Origin: Clostridia bacterium
GTDB taxonomy: Bacteria; Bacillota; Clostridia; Oscillospirales; Acutalibacteraceae
Direction: 5' to 3'
Assembly (NCBI GenBank): GCA_017466365.1
Contig: JAFTUG010000008.1
Coordinates: forward strand, 1 to 64,000
Length of the DNA: 64,000 bases
The notes beneath the pieces are model-generated. The model was not told the origin of the DNA and ran no database searches. It saw only the letters and a program-made list of their open reading frames with translations. A program made the translations under genes and the position numbers. Numbering within the stretch: position 1 is the stretch's first letter; every line of letters starts with the position of its first letter. Shown piece after piece: positions 50,043 to 58,726 of this stretch.

Positions 50043-50870
50043 ATGGCTTTATACAAAAACAGAATTGATTTGCATATGCATACCAAAAGCTCATTTGACG
50101 GCAATTATCCTGCTGCTGAAATGTGCAGGGCTGCTGTTGAAAACGGTCTTTCAACAATTGCGTTCACCGACCATTTTGACGTAGATTTTTTTGAAAGACA
50201 CAATCTTGATACCCGTCAGAGAACGAGCTATGAGGATATTATTTCCGCCCGAGAAGAGTTTGCGGATAAAATTACGGTTATGCGAGGCATTGAAATGGGT
50301 CAGCCGACCTATGATATCGCTCTTACGGAAAAATCCCTTGCAAGATATGAGTATGATTTTGTTATCGGTTCAATTCATAATCTGCGTGAAATGCCCGATT
50401 TCGGCGATCTTGATTATAAAAGCATGACCGAAGATGAAATTTATTCTCTTCTTGATAAATATTTTGAAGAGGAGCTTATCCTTGCAAAATGGAACGGCTT
50501 TGATACTTTTGCCCATCTTACATATCCCATGAGATATATTGTTCAGGCAGGCAGAAATGAGATTGAGCTGAGCCGTTACGATGAGATTACGGATGAGATT
50601 TTCAGAACTCTTATTGCAAACGGAAAAGCACTTGAAATCAATACAAGCGGACTTCGTCAGCCTATAGGCAAAACAATGCCTACGGAGAATTATGTACGCC
50701 GTTTCAAGGAACTCGGCGGTGAATTTCTCACCCTTGGCTCGGATGCTCATTTTACCGAGCATGTGGGTGCAGGCATAGACAACGGCTACGAAATTGCAGA
50801 AAACTGCGGATTTGAATATGTTACATATTTTAAAGACCGCAAGCCCGTGCAGGTAAAAATCGAAAAATAA
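50043..50870 (+). CDS. PHP-domain histidinol-phosphatase-like protein
   Basis: The 275-aa protein has the PHP metal-binding pattern: DLHMHTKSSFDG, AFTDHFDVDF, RGIEMGQP, IGSIHN, THLTYPM-like FAHLTYPM, and LGSDAHF near the end. It resembles HisK-type histidinol phosphatases, although many such proteins are phosphoesterases of other substrates. No histidine gene is nearby. It is the first gene of a two-gene unit, 13 nt before the beta-helix gene. Confidence 0.85.
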   Translation: MALYKNRIDLHMHTKSSFDGNYPAAEMCRAAVENGLSTIAFTDHFDVDFFERHNLDTRQRTSYEDIISAREEFADKITVMRGIEMGQPTYDIALTEKSLARYEYDFVIGSIHNLREMPDFGDLDYKSMTEDEIYSLLDKYFEEELILAKWNGFDTFAHLTYPMRYIVQAGRNEIELSRYDEITDEIFRTLIANGKALEINTSGLRQPIGKTMPTENYVRRFKELGGEFLTLGSDAHFTEHVGAGIDNGYEIAENCGFEYVTYFKDRKPVQVKIEK

Positions 50871-50883
50871 TAGGTGAAATAAC

Positions 50884-53025
50884 ATGGCAAAAATAACAGC
50901 AATTTTTATGGCAATCATAACATGGTTCAGTGTTGTTTTCTTTCCTGCTGAACCCGTTGAAGGAAAATTCGGTGAATCTGCCCCAAAAGTTCAGACTATA
51001 TTTGATGAAGGAGAATTTGTTATGGGTGATTATGACCTTGTTGTTGCCACCGACGGCGACGATAATAACCCCGGCACCCTTGAAGCTCCTCTGAAAACAA
51101 TCGAAAAAGCCAAAGAAGTCCTTAAAGAAACTGCAGGTGATGATTCGGTCACCGTATGGTTCAGAGAAGGTACATATGTAATAGAAGATACTTTGAAATT
51201 CACTTCTGAAGACAGAAGCAATGTTATTTACCGTTCGTATCCCGATGAAAAGGTTGTTTTTTCGGGAGCAAAGGAAATCAGCGGAGGTTGGAGCGAAACA
51301 ACAATCAACGGTGTAAAGGCTTTTGTTACCGATATGCCTGTTGAGAGTGAGGATGATTATTTCCGTTCGCTTTTCAAAGGCAACAAAAGACTTTCACGCT
51401 CCAATTATCCCAAGGAGGGACAGTTCAAAGTGGCTGATCCCAAAACGGATGAAGCTGTTGTCCCCGAAAATGAAGCACAGTTTTTTACTCATTCGGCAGT
51501 TTTCTATGCAAATACATCTGATGTCATGGATTTTGCAAATGCAAAGGATGTTGATGTCAGAATCATGCATTTCTGGTGTGATGAGCTTTTACCCGTTCAT
51601 TCCGTTGATGCAAAAACGGGCAGAGTGGAAACACGCAAGCCCACCTCAATGACGGTAAGAGTTGAAGATAATTATGTTTTTGAAAACGTAAAAGAGGCTC
51701 TTTCTCTTCCGGGTGAATGGTATCTTGACCGTGCAGAGGGCAAGCTTTGCTATATTCCCGAAGAAGGAGATACTGTTGATAATACCGTGCTTTATGCAGG
51801 CGTAACCGAACAGCTTATGAGCTTCAGAGGTGCAAAAAACATCTCTTTCCAGGGTATAGATTTTGTCAGAACCGATTGGGACCATGTCGGTAAAGAGGGT
51901 ACTCATTCGGGAAAAGCTTTCGATGAATCGCATCCTCTCTATAAAAATTTAGAATACGGCGCAGTTCATCCTCAGGCTGCTTTTGAAACTCCTGCCGCAA
52001 TCAATATTGCCGCATCAGACGGAATTGATTTCACGGACTGCCGCTTTGAAAATATTTCATATACGGCTGTCAAGTTTGAACAGGCAACCCAAAACTGCGA
52101 TATCGCAAGCAGTATGTTCAATGAAATCGGTGCAAATGCCGTCTTTATCCACGGTGATTTTGTAGTTCCCGCAACAACAAAAAATATCAATGTCACAGAC
52201 TGCCATATCAGCAGCTACGGAAGAATATTCAATAACGCAATCGGCATTCTTCTTACTCATGCCATCGACTGCGACCTTACGAATAACGAAATCCACGACG
52301 GTTGGTATACAGGCATTTCTGTCGGCTGGAACTGGGGATACAGCCCCAATTCAACCAATAACATAAATATCAGCAACAACCTTATTTATGATATCGGCAA
52401 CGGCTGGCTTTCAGATATGGGTGCGATTTATACTCTCGGCATTCAGCCGGATACCGTTATCAGAGGAAATGTTATCTATAACGTAGGCTGTGATGAAGGC
52501 AGATACGGTTACGGCGGCTGGGGCGTTTATCTTGACGAAGGTTCAAGCGGAATCCTTGTTGAAAACAACCTTGTTTACGATTGCTCATCGGAAACCTTCC
52601 ATCAGCATTACGGTAAGGATAATATCGTTAGAAATAATATCTTCGCTTTCGGCGGTGAGGGTGCATTCCTGATAACGAGACATGAGGAACATAATTCGCT
52701 CACTCTTTCAAACAATATCCTTGTTGCCGATAATGCCGCAATGTATGCTTTCAAAACCGAAAAAGACTGGTTTGTTGATGACAGCAATCTTTACTGGGAC
52801 TACACAAGCGGAGGAAATGTTCATTCGGGCTACTCGATGGATTTCTTTGATAAGAGCACACTTGTGATTGAGGTTGCAAGAGGTTATTATAACAACGGCG
52901 TGTTTGCAGACCCGTTATTTAAGGATGCCGCAAACCGTGATTTTACCCTTGCGGAAAACAGCCCCGCACTTGAAGCAGGCTTTAAGCCTTTCGCATATGA
53001 TGCAGGAACACTTACAAAGTTTTAA
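50884..53025 (+). CDS. Right-handed beta-helix carbohydrate-active protein
   Basis: The 713-aa product has a short hydrophobic N-terminus (ITAIFMAIITWFSVVFF) that could be a signal or anchor. VVATDGDDNNPGTLEAPLKTIEKA is the usual start of pectate-lyase-like superfamily helices, and YRSYPDEKVVFSGAKEISGGW resembles GH141/GH120-type enzymes. From about 370 there are many beta-helix rungs: ISFQGIDF, IDFTDCRFENISYTAV, INVTDCHIS, LTNNEIHDGWYTGISVGW, INISNNLIYDIG, ILVENNLVYDCS and NIVRNNIFAFGG. Catalytic residues cannot be fixed. It probably cleaves a plant-cell-wall or host glycan. It is coupled to the PHP gene, an unusual pairing. Confidence 0.8.
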   Translation: MAKITAIFMAIITWFSVVFFPAEPVEGKFGESAPKVQTIFDEGEFVMGDYDLVVATDGDDNNPGTLEAPLKTIEKAKEVLKETAGDDSVTVWFREGTYVIEDTLKFTSEDRSNVIYRSYPDEKVVFSGAKEISGGWSETTINGVKAFVTDMPVESEDDYFRSLFKGNKRLSRSNYPKEGQFKVADPKTDEAVVPENEAQFFTHSAVFYANTSDVMDFANAKDVDVRIMHFWCDELLPVHSVDAKTGRVETRKPTSMTVRVEDNYVFENVKEALSLPGEWYLDRAEGKLCYIPEEGDTVDNTVLYAGVTEQLMSFRGAKNISFQGIDFVRTDWDHVGKEGTHSGKAFDESHPLYKNLEYGAVHPQAAFETPAAINIAASDGIDFTDCRFENISYTAVKFEQATQNCDIASSMFNEIGANAVFIHGDFVVPATTKNINVTDCHISSYGRIFNNAIGILLTHAIDCDLTNNEIHDGWYTGISVGWNWGYSPNSTNNINISNNLIYDIGNGWLSDMGAIYTLGIQPDTVIRGNVIYNVGCDEGRYGYGGWGVYLDEGSSGILVENNLVYDCSSETFHQHYGKDNIVRNNIFAFGGEGAFLITRHEEHNSLTLSNNILVADNAAMYAFKTEKDWFVDDSNLYWDYTSGGNVHSGYSMDFFDKSTLVIEVARGYYNNGVFADPLFKDAANRDFTLAENSPALEAGFKPFAYDAGTLTKF

Positions 53026-53034
53026 ATAATCAGA

Positions 53035-53072
53035 AAAGGGATTCATCTTGCGGATGAGTCCCTTTGTTTTTG
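53035..53072 (+). terminator. Terminator after beta-helix gene
   Basis: AAAGGGATTCATC pairs with GATGAGTCCCTTT, with one T-G pair; GTTTTTG follows. Confidence 0.85.
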
Positions 53073-53125
53073 TAACAAATCTCCGTTACCGATTATATAC
53101 TGAAATAATGAACGGAGGTTTTTAT

Positions 53126-53929
53126 ATGGACAGAAGAGATTTGGAAAGGCTTATGGATAAATACAAAGCCGAAATGCTTGAATTCAGCAGAAGAAATAAC
53201 GCCTCGGGCAATTCCGCATCACAAAACGATGAACGAGTGCGCGAAATGAACGATGCGATTGAGAACAGAGGAACATTTGAAAGGGACAGAAGCGACCCTC
53301 TGCCTATTGATGAACAACCGATGACTCCGGAAGAAATGCAGGAAAATGAACCGATGGCTCTGCCTGCACAGACACAGCCTGCCAATGAGGAGCCGCAGAC
53401 CGATATATCTGCAATTGACGTTGCCGAAAATCTTCGCAGAGCATGCGCCACGGTGAATGAAAATTCAAGTGCGGAGCAAAGGCAGAGATGCAGGGATATC
53501 AACGATTTTTTGGTTGAAAACAGCGAAAGAGGCTCACTCAAGGTTCAGGCGTTTGCCTCCGACCAAAGCTTCGGAATAGGCAGCGCAAGAGTTATGATTT
53601 TTATAGAGCTGCCAAGCGGAAACGTTGCTGTATTTGACGGGCTTACCGATGTTGACGGCATAACACAGACAGTTCGCCTGCCTGCACCGCCGAGGTCACT
53701 CTCGCAGTCGCCTGCACCGAGCGGAGCAAGGCTGCCCTATGCAGTATATTCGATTTATGTTGAGCATCCCGCATTTGTGCGTGAGGTTTTCACCAATGTA
53801 CCCGTTTTTTCCGGCGTTGAGTCAATTCAGCCCGTAAGAATGCTTGCAAAATCCGAGGGGCTTGAAGAGCCTGCACCCATAGCTGTTGATGAAAGCGGCT
53901 TTACTGCTTTGCAAAGGGCGGGTGAGTGA
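53126..53929 (+). CDS. Protein with carboxypeptidase-regulatory-like domain, spore-linked context
   Basis: The ATG at 53126 follows AACGGAGG. The 267-aa protein has a charged helical N-terminus (RRDLERLMDKYKAEMLEF), a disordered Pro/Glu/Gln region to about 125, and a C-terminal beta sandwich: LKVQAFASDQSFGIGSARVMIFIE, VFDGLTDVDGITQTVRLPAPP and PYAVYSIYVEHPAFV. The last pattern is that of prealbumin-like/carboxypeptidase-regulatory domains. It has no signal peptide. It is followed after 1 nt by the SpoIID-like/peptidoglycan-binding protein, and both precede a GerA-family gene, so a forespore or coat role is inferred. Confidence 0.7.
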   Translation: MDRRDLERLMDKYKAEMLEFSRRNNASGNSASQNDERVREMNDAIENRGTFERDRSDPLPIDEQPMTPEEMQENEPMALPAQTQPANEEPQTDISAIDVAENLRRACATVNENSSAEQRQRCRDINDFLVENSERGSLKVQAFASDQSFGIGSARVMIFIELPSGNVAVFDGLTDVDGITQTVRLPAPPRSLSQSPAPSGARLPYAVYSIYVEHPAFVREVFTNVPVFSGVESIQPVRMLAKSEGLEEPAPIAVDESGFTALQRAGE

Positions 53930-53930
53930 T

Positions 53931-55280
53931 ATGCCCGTAACTCCGGTAATTCCCGATTATATAACCGTACATCTCGGAACGCCAAATTCAAATGCAAGAA
54001 ACGTTACCGTGCCGTTTGCCGATTACATCAAAAATGTTGCTTCGAGTGAAATTTATCCGTCATGGCCCGAAAACGCAATAAGGGCAAACGTGTATGCACA
54101 GGTTTCGTTTGCGCTTAACAGAATTTTCACGGAATATTACCGAAGCCGCGGTTATAATTTTGACATAACGAATTCCACGGCTTATGACCAGGCATATGTT
54201 GACGGCAGAGACATTTTTTCAAATGTTTCAAGAATTGTTGATGAGCTTTTCAATGACTATGTTACAAAAGGAAATCAGATTCAGCCGTATTTTACTGAAT
54301 ACTGCGACGGAAGAAGCGTAACCTGCCGCGGACTCTCGCAGTGGGGAACGGTAACTCTTGCAAATCAGGGCAGGACACCGTATCAGATTTTGCAGAATTA
54401 CTACGGAAACGATGTGAATATCGTAAGAAATGCACCCGTGCGAAATGTTCCTGAATCATATCCGGGCAGGCTTTTGCGTCTCGGGTCATACGGCGGCGAG
54501 GAGATAAGAACAATTCAGCGTCAGCTTAACAGAATAAGGAGAAACTATCCCTCGATTCCCGCAATCCCCGATGCAAACGGCTTTTTTGATGCGGCTACCC
54601 GTGCAGCGGTTATTCAGTTTCAGAGAATATTCAATCTTGCTCCCGACGGAATAGTGGGCAAGGCGACGTGGTATAAAATCAAGCAGATTTACAATGCCGT
54701 TAAAAAATTATCCGAGCTTTATTCCGAGGGCATAACCATCAGCGAGGTTGAACGTATTTTCAGCGAAACTCTCCGAAGAGGCAACAGGGGCAGCGATGTA
54801 AGGGCAATTCAGTATTTCCTCAATTTTCTCGGATTTTTCAATGACCGTCTGCCGCAGATTCAGGTTGACGGAATTTTCGGGCCTGCAACGGAGAATGCCG
54901 TTCGTCAGTTCCAGAGTCAGTATGGCTTAACGGTTGACGGAATAGTGGGCAGAGCTACATGGAACGCCATTCTTGATGCTTATTACAGCACTCTTAATTC
55001 CCTGCCCGATGAATACCGTTCCTATTCCTCTCTGCTTTATCCGGGATATACTCTTACAACGGGCACAAGCGGGAATGCCGTAACGCAGATACAAACCTTT
55101 TTGCGTGTTATTGCACAGAATAACAGTGCCGTTCCGCTGATAACCGTTGACGGTATTTACGGAGACAGAACGAAAGCGGCGGTAATTGCGGTGCAGAAGC
55201 TTGCGGGTCTGCCGCAAAACGGAGTTGTAGGCCCTCTCACATGGAATGCAATTGTCAATCTTTATAATGAATACAGATAA
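53931..55280 (+). CDS. SpoIID/LytB-like protein with three peptidoglycan-binding domains
   Basis: The ATG at 53931 follows GGGCGGGTGA (449 aa). Residues about 20-165 resemble SpoIID/LytB lytic transglycosylase sequence: VTVPFADYIKNVASSEIYPSWPENAIRAN, which has the Glu in the position of the SpoIID catalytic acid, and RGLSQWGTVTLANQGRTPYQILQNYY, like the GMSQYGA box. Three PG_binding_1 repeats follow (about 180-250, 275-345 and 365-440), each ending DG(I/V)VG-x-x-TWNA. There is no signal peptide, as in some forespore proteins. It probably remodels cortex or septal peptidoglycan. Confidence 0.82.
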   Translation: MPVTPVIPDYITVHLGTPNSNARNVTVPFADYIKNVASSEIYPSWPENAIRANVYAQVSFALNRIFTEYYRSRGYNFDITNSTAYDQAYVDGRDIFSNVSRIVDELFNDYVTKGNQIQPYFTEYCDGRSVTCRGLSQWGTVTLANQGRTPYQILQNYYGNDVNIVRNAPVRNVPESYPGRLLRLGSYGGEEIRTIQRQLNRIRRNYPSIPAIPDANGFFDAATRAAVIQFQRIFNLAPDGIVGKATWYKIKQIYNAVKKLSELYSEGITISEVERIFSETLRRGNRGSDVRAIQYFLNFLGFFNDRLPQIQVDGIFGPATENAVRQFQSQYGLTVDGIVGRATWNAILDAYYSTLNSLPDEYRSYSSLLYPGYTLTTGTSGNAVTQIQTFLRVIAQNNSAVPLITVDGIYGDRTKAAVIAVQKLAGLPQNGVVGPLTWNAIVNLYNEYR

Positions 55281-55318
55281 TTAATCCGAGAATAATAATC
55301 CCGTAAATATAATCGGGA

Positions 55319-56749
55319 GTGGTTAAAATAGAAAAGAAGTTTACCGGGGATTATGTAAGCAATATCTCTATGCTTGATAACGAGCTTCGTCTTAAGGACA
55401 GCTTTGACCTTGTGGGCAGAGATTTGAAAATCGATAAACGCAATGCAAAGCTTTATTTTGTTGACGGCTTCTGCAAGGATGAGATAATGGTCAAAATTAT
55501 GACCTATTTTATGAATGCAGAATAAAAAGAGATAAAGAGCTTTAAATCTGCAAGGGAGTTTGCAAATAAATATGTTCCGTATGTTGAAACGGATGTAACC
55601 TCAAAGGTCAGCGATTTTATCAAATCCGTTCTTTCGGGCGGCATAGGCATGGTAGTGGAGGGCTATCCCGAGGCAATAATCATTGATGCAAGAACCTATC
55701 CCGTGCGCTCCGTAGGCGAACCCGATAACGATAAGGTTCTGCGAGGACCTCACGACGGTTTTGTGGAAACCCTTGTTTTTAACACGGCTCTCCTTCGCCG
55801 AAGAATCAGGGATACCGCCCTGACAATGGAGATACATTCCGTCGGCAGGGTGTCGCAGACTGATGTTGTTATCTGTTACATGAAGGATAAGGTTAACTGC
55901 AAAATGCTCGATGCGCTTCGCAAAAAGCTTGATTCTATAAATATTAATTCGCTCACGATGGGTCAGCAGAGTCTTATTGACTGCCTTGTTCCGAAGCAAT
56001 GGTTCAATCCCTTTCCGAAGGTGCGCTATACCGAAAGACCCGATGCCGCCGCAGCGAGCATTCTTGAAGGCAGCATGGTGCTTATGATTGATAATTCCCC
56101 TGCCGCAATGATAATCCCCACGGGAATTTTTGATTTCCTTCAGGATACAAATGATTATTATATGTCGCCCGTTATCGGTTCATATATGCGCATTATCCGT
56201 ATGGCAATTTTTGCAATGACAATGCTGCTCATTCCCGTATGGCTGCTGCTTGTTCAGAACCCCGAATTTATTCCGCCGTGGCTTGAGTTTATAAAAATAG
56301 AAGAGCCGAACACCGTTCCGATAGTTGCCCAGCTCTTTATCGTTGAGGTTGTTATTGATGCAATGCGTCTTGCATCAATCAACACTCCGCAGTCTTTAAG
56401 CAGTTCATTTGGCGTTATCGGTGCGCTTGTTTTGGGAGAATTTGCGGTTTCGGCAGGCTGGTTTGTTTCCGAGGTTGTGCTTTATATGGCATTTGTTGCC
56501 CTTACCAATTTTACTCAACCCAGCTATGAGCTCGGATATGCCTTTAAGCTTTTCAGAATGCTGCTGATAGCCCTTATCGCTCTTTTTGATATATGGGGCT
56601 TTATTGCAGGTATAATCCTGATTATCGCTGAAATTGCAACAACCAAAACTGTCACGGGTCAATGCTATCTTTATCCGCTTATTCCTTTCAAAGGCTCTGC
56701 GCTTGCGAGCTTGCTTTTAAGAAAGCCCTTGAATAATAAGAATAATTGA
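55319..56749 (+). pseudogene. GerA/SpoVAF-family spore germination protein, broken by an in-frame stop
   Basis: One reading frame runs from 55319 to 56749 with a single TAA at 55523-55525. Translation on both sides is GerA-like: NISMLDNELRLKDSFDLVGRDL and KLYFVDGFCKDEIMVKI before it; REFANKYVPYVETD, GGIGMVVEGYPEAIIIDART, PVRSVGEPDNDKVLRGPHDGF and VTERP-like VRYTERPDAAAASI after it. About five membrane segments with LASINTPQS and a TGQCYLYPLIPF end complete the protein. GAA to TAA in NAE-x-KEIK explains the break. The start is also poor: GTG at 55319 overlaps GGGAGTGG, and an ATA stands where ATG would be expected. A separate start at 55649 would give a 366-aa C-terminal product. Confidence 0.85.
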
Positions 56750-56760
56750 TGCATATGAAA

Positions 56761-56799
56761 ATCCCCTTAATTTTGAGCTTAACTCGAAATTAAGGGGAT
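56761..56799. terminator. Bidirectional terminator
   Basis: ATCCCCTTAATTT (56761-56773) pairs perfectly with AAATTAAGGGGAT (56787-56799), with an inner GAG/CTC pair, between two converging genes. Confidence 0.75.
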
Positions 56800-56804
56800 A
56801 AATG

Positions 56805-58694
56805 TTATCTGTTCATCAGCATTCTCATAAACAGTCCGCCCTGAACGGTTCTGTTGCGGAAGGAAACCCATCTGCCGCTTACAGTATCATACCAGTCTGA
56901 CATCGGCACTCTTGACGGGCTTTCGTTATATGCTTTCCAAAGCGGAGCAATGAAGTCCGCAAAAACCTTATCGGAGGATGCCATTGAGGCTGTCCAAACA
57001 AGCCAGTCGGATTTTGTGTAGTCCGCTCTGCTGTCAAGCGGCATGCCGTATTCGTTGAAATGCTTCATATTGTCGGCAATTTCCGCATCCATGAATTCCT
57101 GCGTGAAAAGTTCGCTTTTCCAAACCTTGTCCCATACCATGTTGTATTTCATTGAATATGTTGATGGCTGGTCAAAGGCGAGCTTTGTTGTGCCGTCGGG
57201 ATTAACGGCGGTATTCTTCCAGATATCCGCCATTTTTTCTGCTTCGGAGCGGTAGAAAGCGGATTTTTCTCCTTCTCCGAGCATCTTCATAATCATCGAC
57301 ATGCCCTGCAAGCCCATGATTGCTTTAAGTGAAAGGTTGCAGTTGTGGGCAAGGTGTCCCGCAAAGTCATCGGTGCAAAGCTGATGTCCGGGGTCTGCAC
57401 CGTGTTTTATGAGATATCCGCACCAGTTTTCAAGCAGGTCGATATGCTCTTTTGCAAAATCTGCATTGCCCGTTGCAAGAGCAACATTTGTTTCCATAAT
57501 CAGCATATTGCCGCATTCCTCAACGGGCATCTGCCATTTGAGAATATCTTTTTGATTATTGGCATAAACCTGACCGTTTAAAAGCGGATACTGCCCAACA
57601 TCGTGCGGAGCAAAGTCAAATTCCCATGCATCGCTGCGTGCAAATTTGTAAACGGGGCGCATCATGCCTTTTATAAGCTCGGGGTTATAGATAAGGAACA
57701 TCGGAATTGACGGATAAGAAACATCAACCGTTGCCGCACAGCCGTTTGAGAAGCATTCCTTTGAGATAAAAAGTATTTCGCCGTTTTCATCAAGAACGAG
57801 CTTGTGAGCCGCAATAACCTGACGGTAAGCGAGCGACAGAAGCTCGGCGTATTTTTCGCCGCCTGCCTTGAAGGCATCGTTATAAAGCTTATCCGAAAAT
57901 TCCTTGCAGCGGATTTTAAGCTCATCATATTCTTTTGCAGCTTCGGCTATCGCTTCGGTTATGCTCTTTCCGTCTTTGTTCCAGTATGAGCGCAGGTGCT
58001 TGCCGAAATATTCGATGCTTTCGATATCGTCATAAGCAAAGTAATACATAAGAGGCTGATTTTCTTTGAGAGGTGCGGTGATGTTGATATGCGTGCTTCG
58101 TGAAATTTCTTTGTCAGAACTTACGGCATCTGCACTGTTGCAGGCAAGGTAAAAATATCCCCAGTCTATTCTGACATCATCGCCGCTTCTGTTAAGAGGC
58201 TTCTGAACGGAGTTGCCCATTTTCATGCATGCTAATCCGTTTAAATTCAGTTTTTCAGTAACAACAGGGCTGTCAATATCCTCATCAAGGCAAAGCTGCT
58301 CGCTTACGGTGATGCTGATTGATACATCATGCTCCTTGCCGTCCTTGGCTTCATAACCGATTTCGAGATAAGAAACGGGTCTTGTAAGAAGGTTTAAATC
58401 ATCGGGAAGGAGAGGAGTGAGGAACTTCGTTTTAAACGTAATTTTATCATTTTCAAAAACCGCCGTGGTTGAAAGTGCGTCAATGTCAAGCGATACCTGA
58501 CGGATTTTGTGTATGTCTTTGTGATAGCCGAGGAAAAGAAATTTCTCGCCGTCTATGTTAACCGTGCCGATTATTGAATTTTCCTTGCCCGTCCAATGCT
58601 CGGTGGCTGAAACGTTCAATGCACAATCCGATGACCATACCGAAAAATAAGGGTCAACGGTTATGAGAGGAACGGCAGGTGCTCTTAATTTCAT
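56805..58694 (-). CDS. DUF4965-type (glutaminase-like) six-hairpin protein
   Basis: The first ATG (58703) is directly after AAAGG, too close, so the ATG at 58694 is used (629 aa). The N-terminus RAPAVPLITVDPYFSVWSSDCAL and TEHWTGKENSIIGTV are typical of the DUF5127/DUF4964 beta domain. The C-terminal half has AYRQVIAAHKLVLDENGEILFISKECFSNGC, VDVSYPSIPMFL, PHDVGQYP, CGNMLIMETN and CTDDFAGHLAHNCNLSLKAI of DUF4965. Fungal members are called glutaminase A, but bacterial ones sit in glycan loci and are probably glycosidases. There is no signal peptide. It is 32 nt after the secreted GH98-like gene. Confidence 0.85.
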   Translation of the reverse strand: MKLRAPAVPLITVDPYFSVWSSDCALNVSATEHWTGKENSIIGTVNIDGEKFLFLGYHKDIHKIRQVSLDIDALSTTAVFENDKITFKTKFLTPLLPDDLNLLTRPVSYLEIGYEAKDGKEHDVSISITVSEQLCLDEDIDSPVVTEKLNLNGLACMKMGNSVQKPLNRSGDDVRIDWGYFYLACNSADAVSSDKEISRSTHINITAPLKENQPLMYYFAYDDIESIEYFGKHLRSYWNKDGKSITEAIAEAAKEYDELKIRCKEFSDKLYNDAFKAGGEKYAELLSLAYRQVIAAHKLVLDENGEILFISKECFSNGCAATVDVSYPSIPMFLIYNPELIKGMMRPVYKFARSDAWEFDFAPHDVGQYPLLNGQVYANNQKDILKWQMPVEECGNMLIMETNVALATGNADFAKEHIDLLENWCGYLIKHGADPGHQLCTDDFAGHLAHNCNLSLKAIMGLQGMSMIMKMLGEGEKSAFYRSEAEKMADIWKNTAVNPDGTTKLAFDQPSTYSMKYNMVWDKVWKSELFTQEFMDAEIADNMKHFNEYGMPLDSRADYTKSDWLVWTASMASSDKVFADFIAPLWKAYNESPSRVPMSDWYDTVSGRWVSFRNRTVQGGLFMRMLMNR

Positions 58695-58726
58695 TGTTAT
58701 CATCCTTTCGTTTGATGCTTTTAAAT

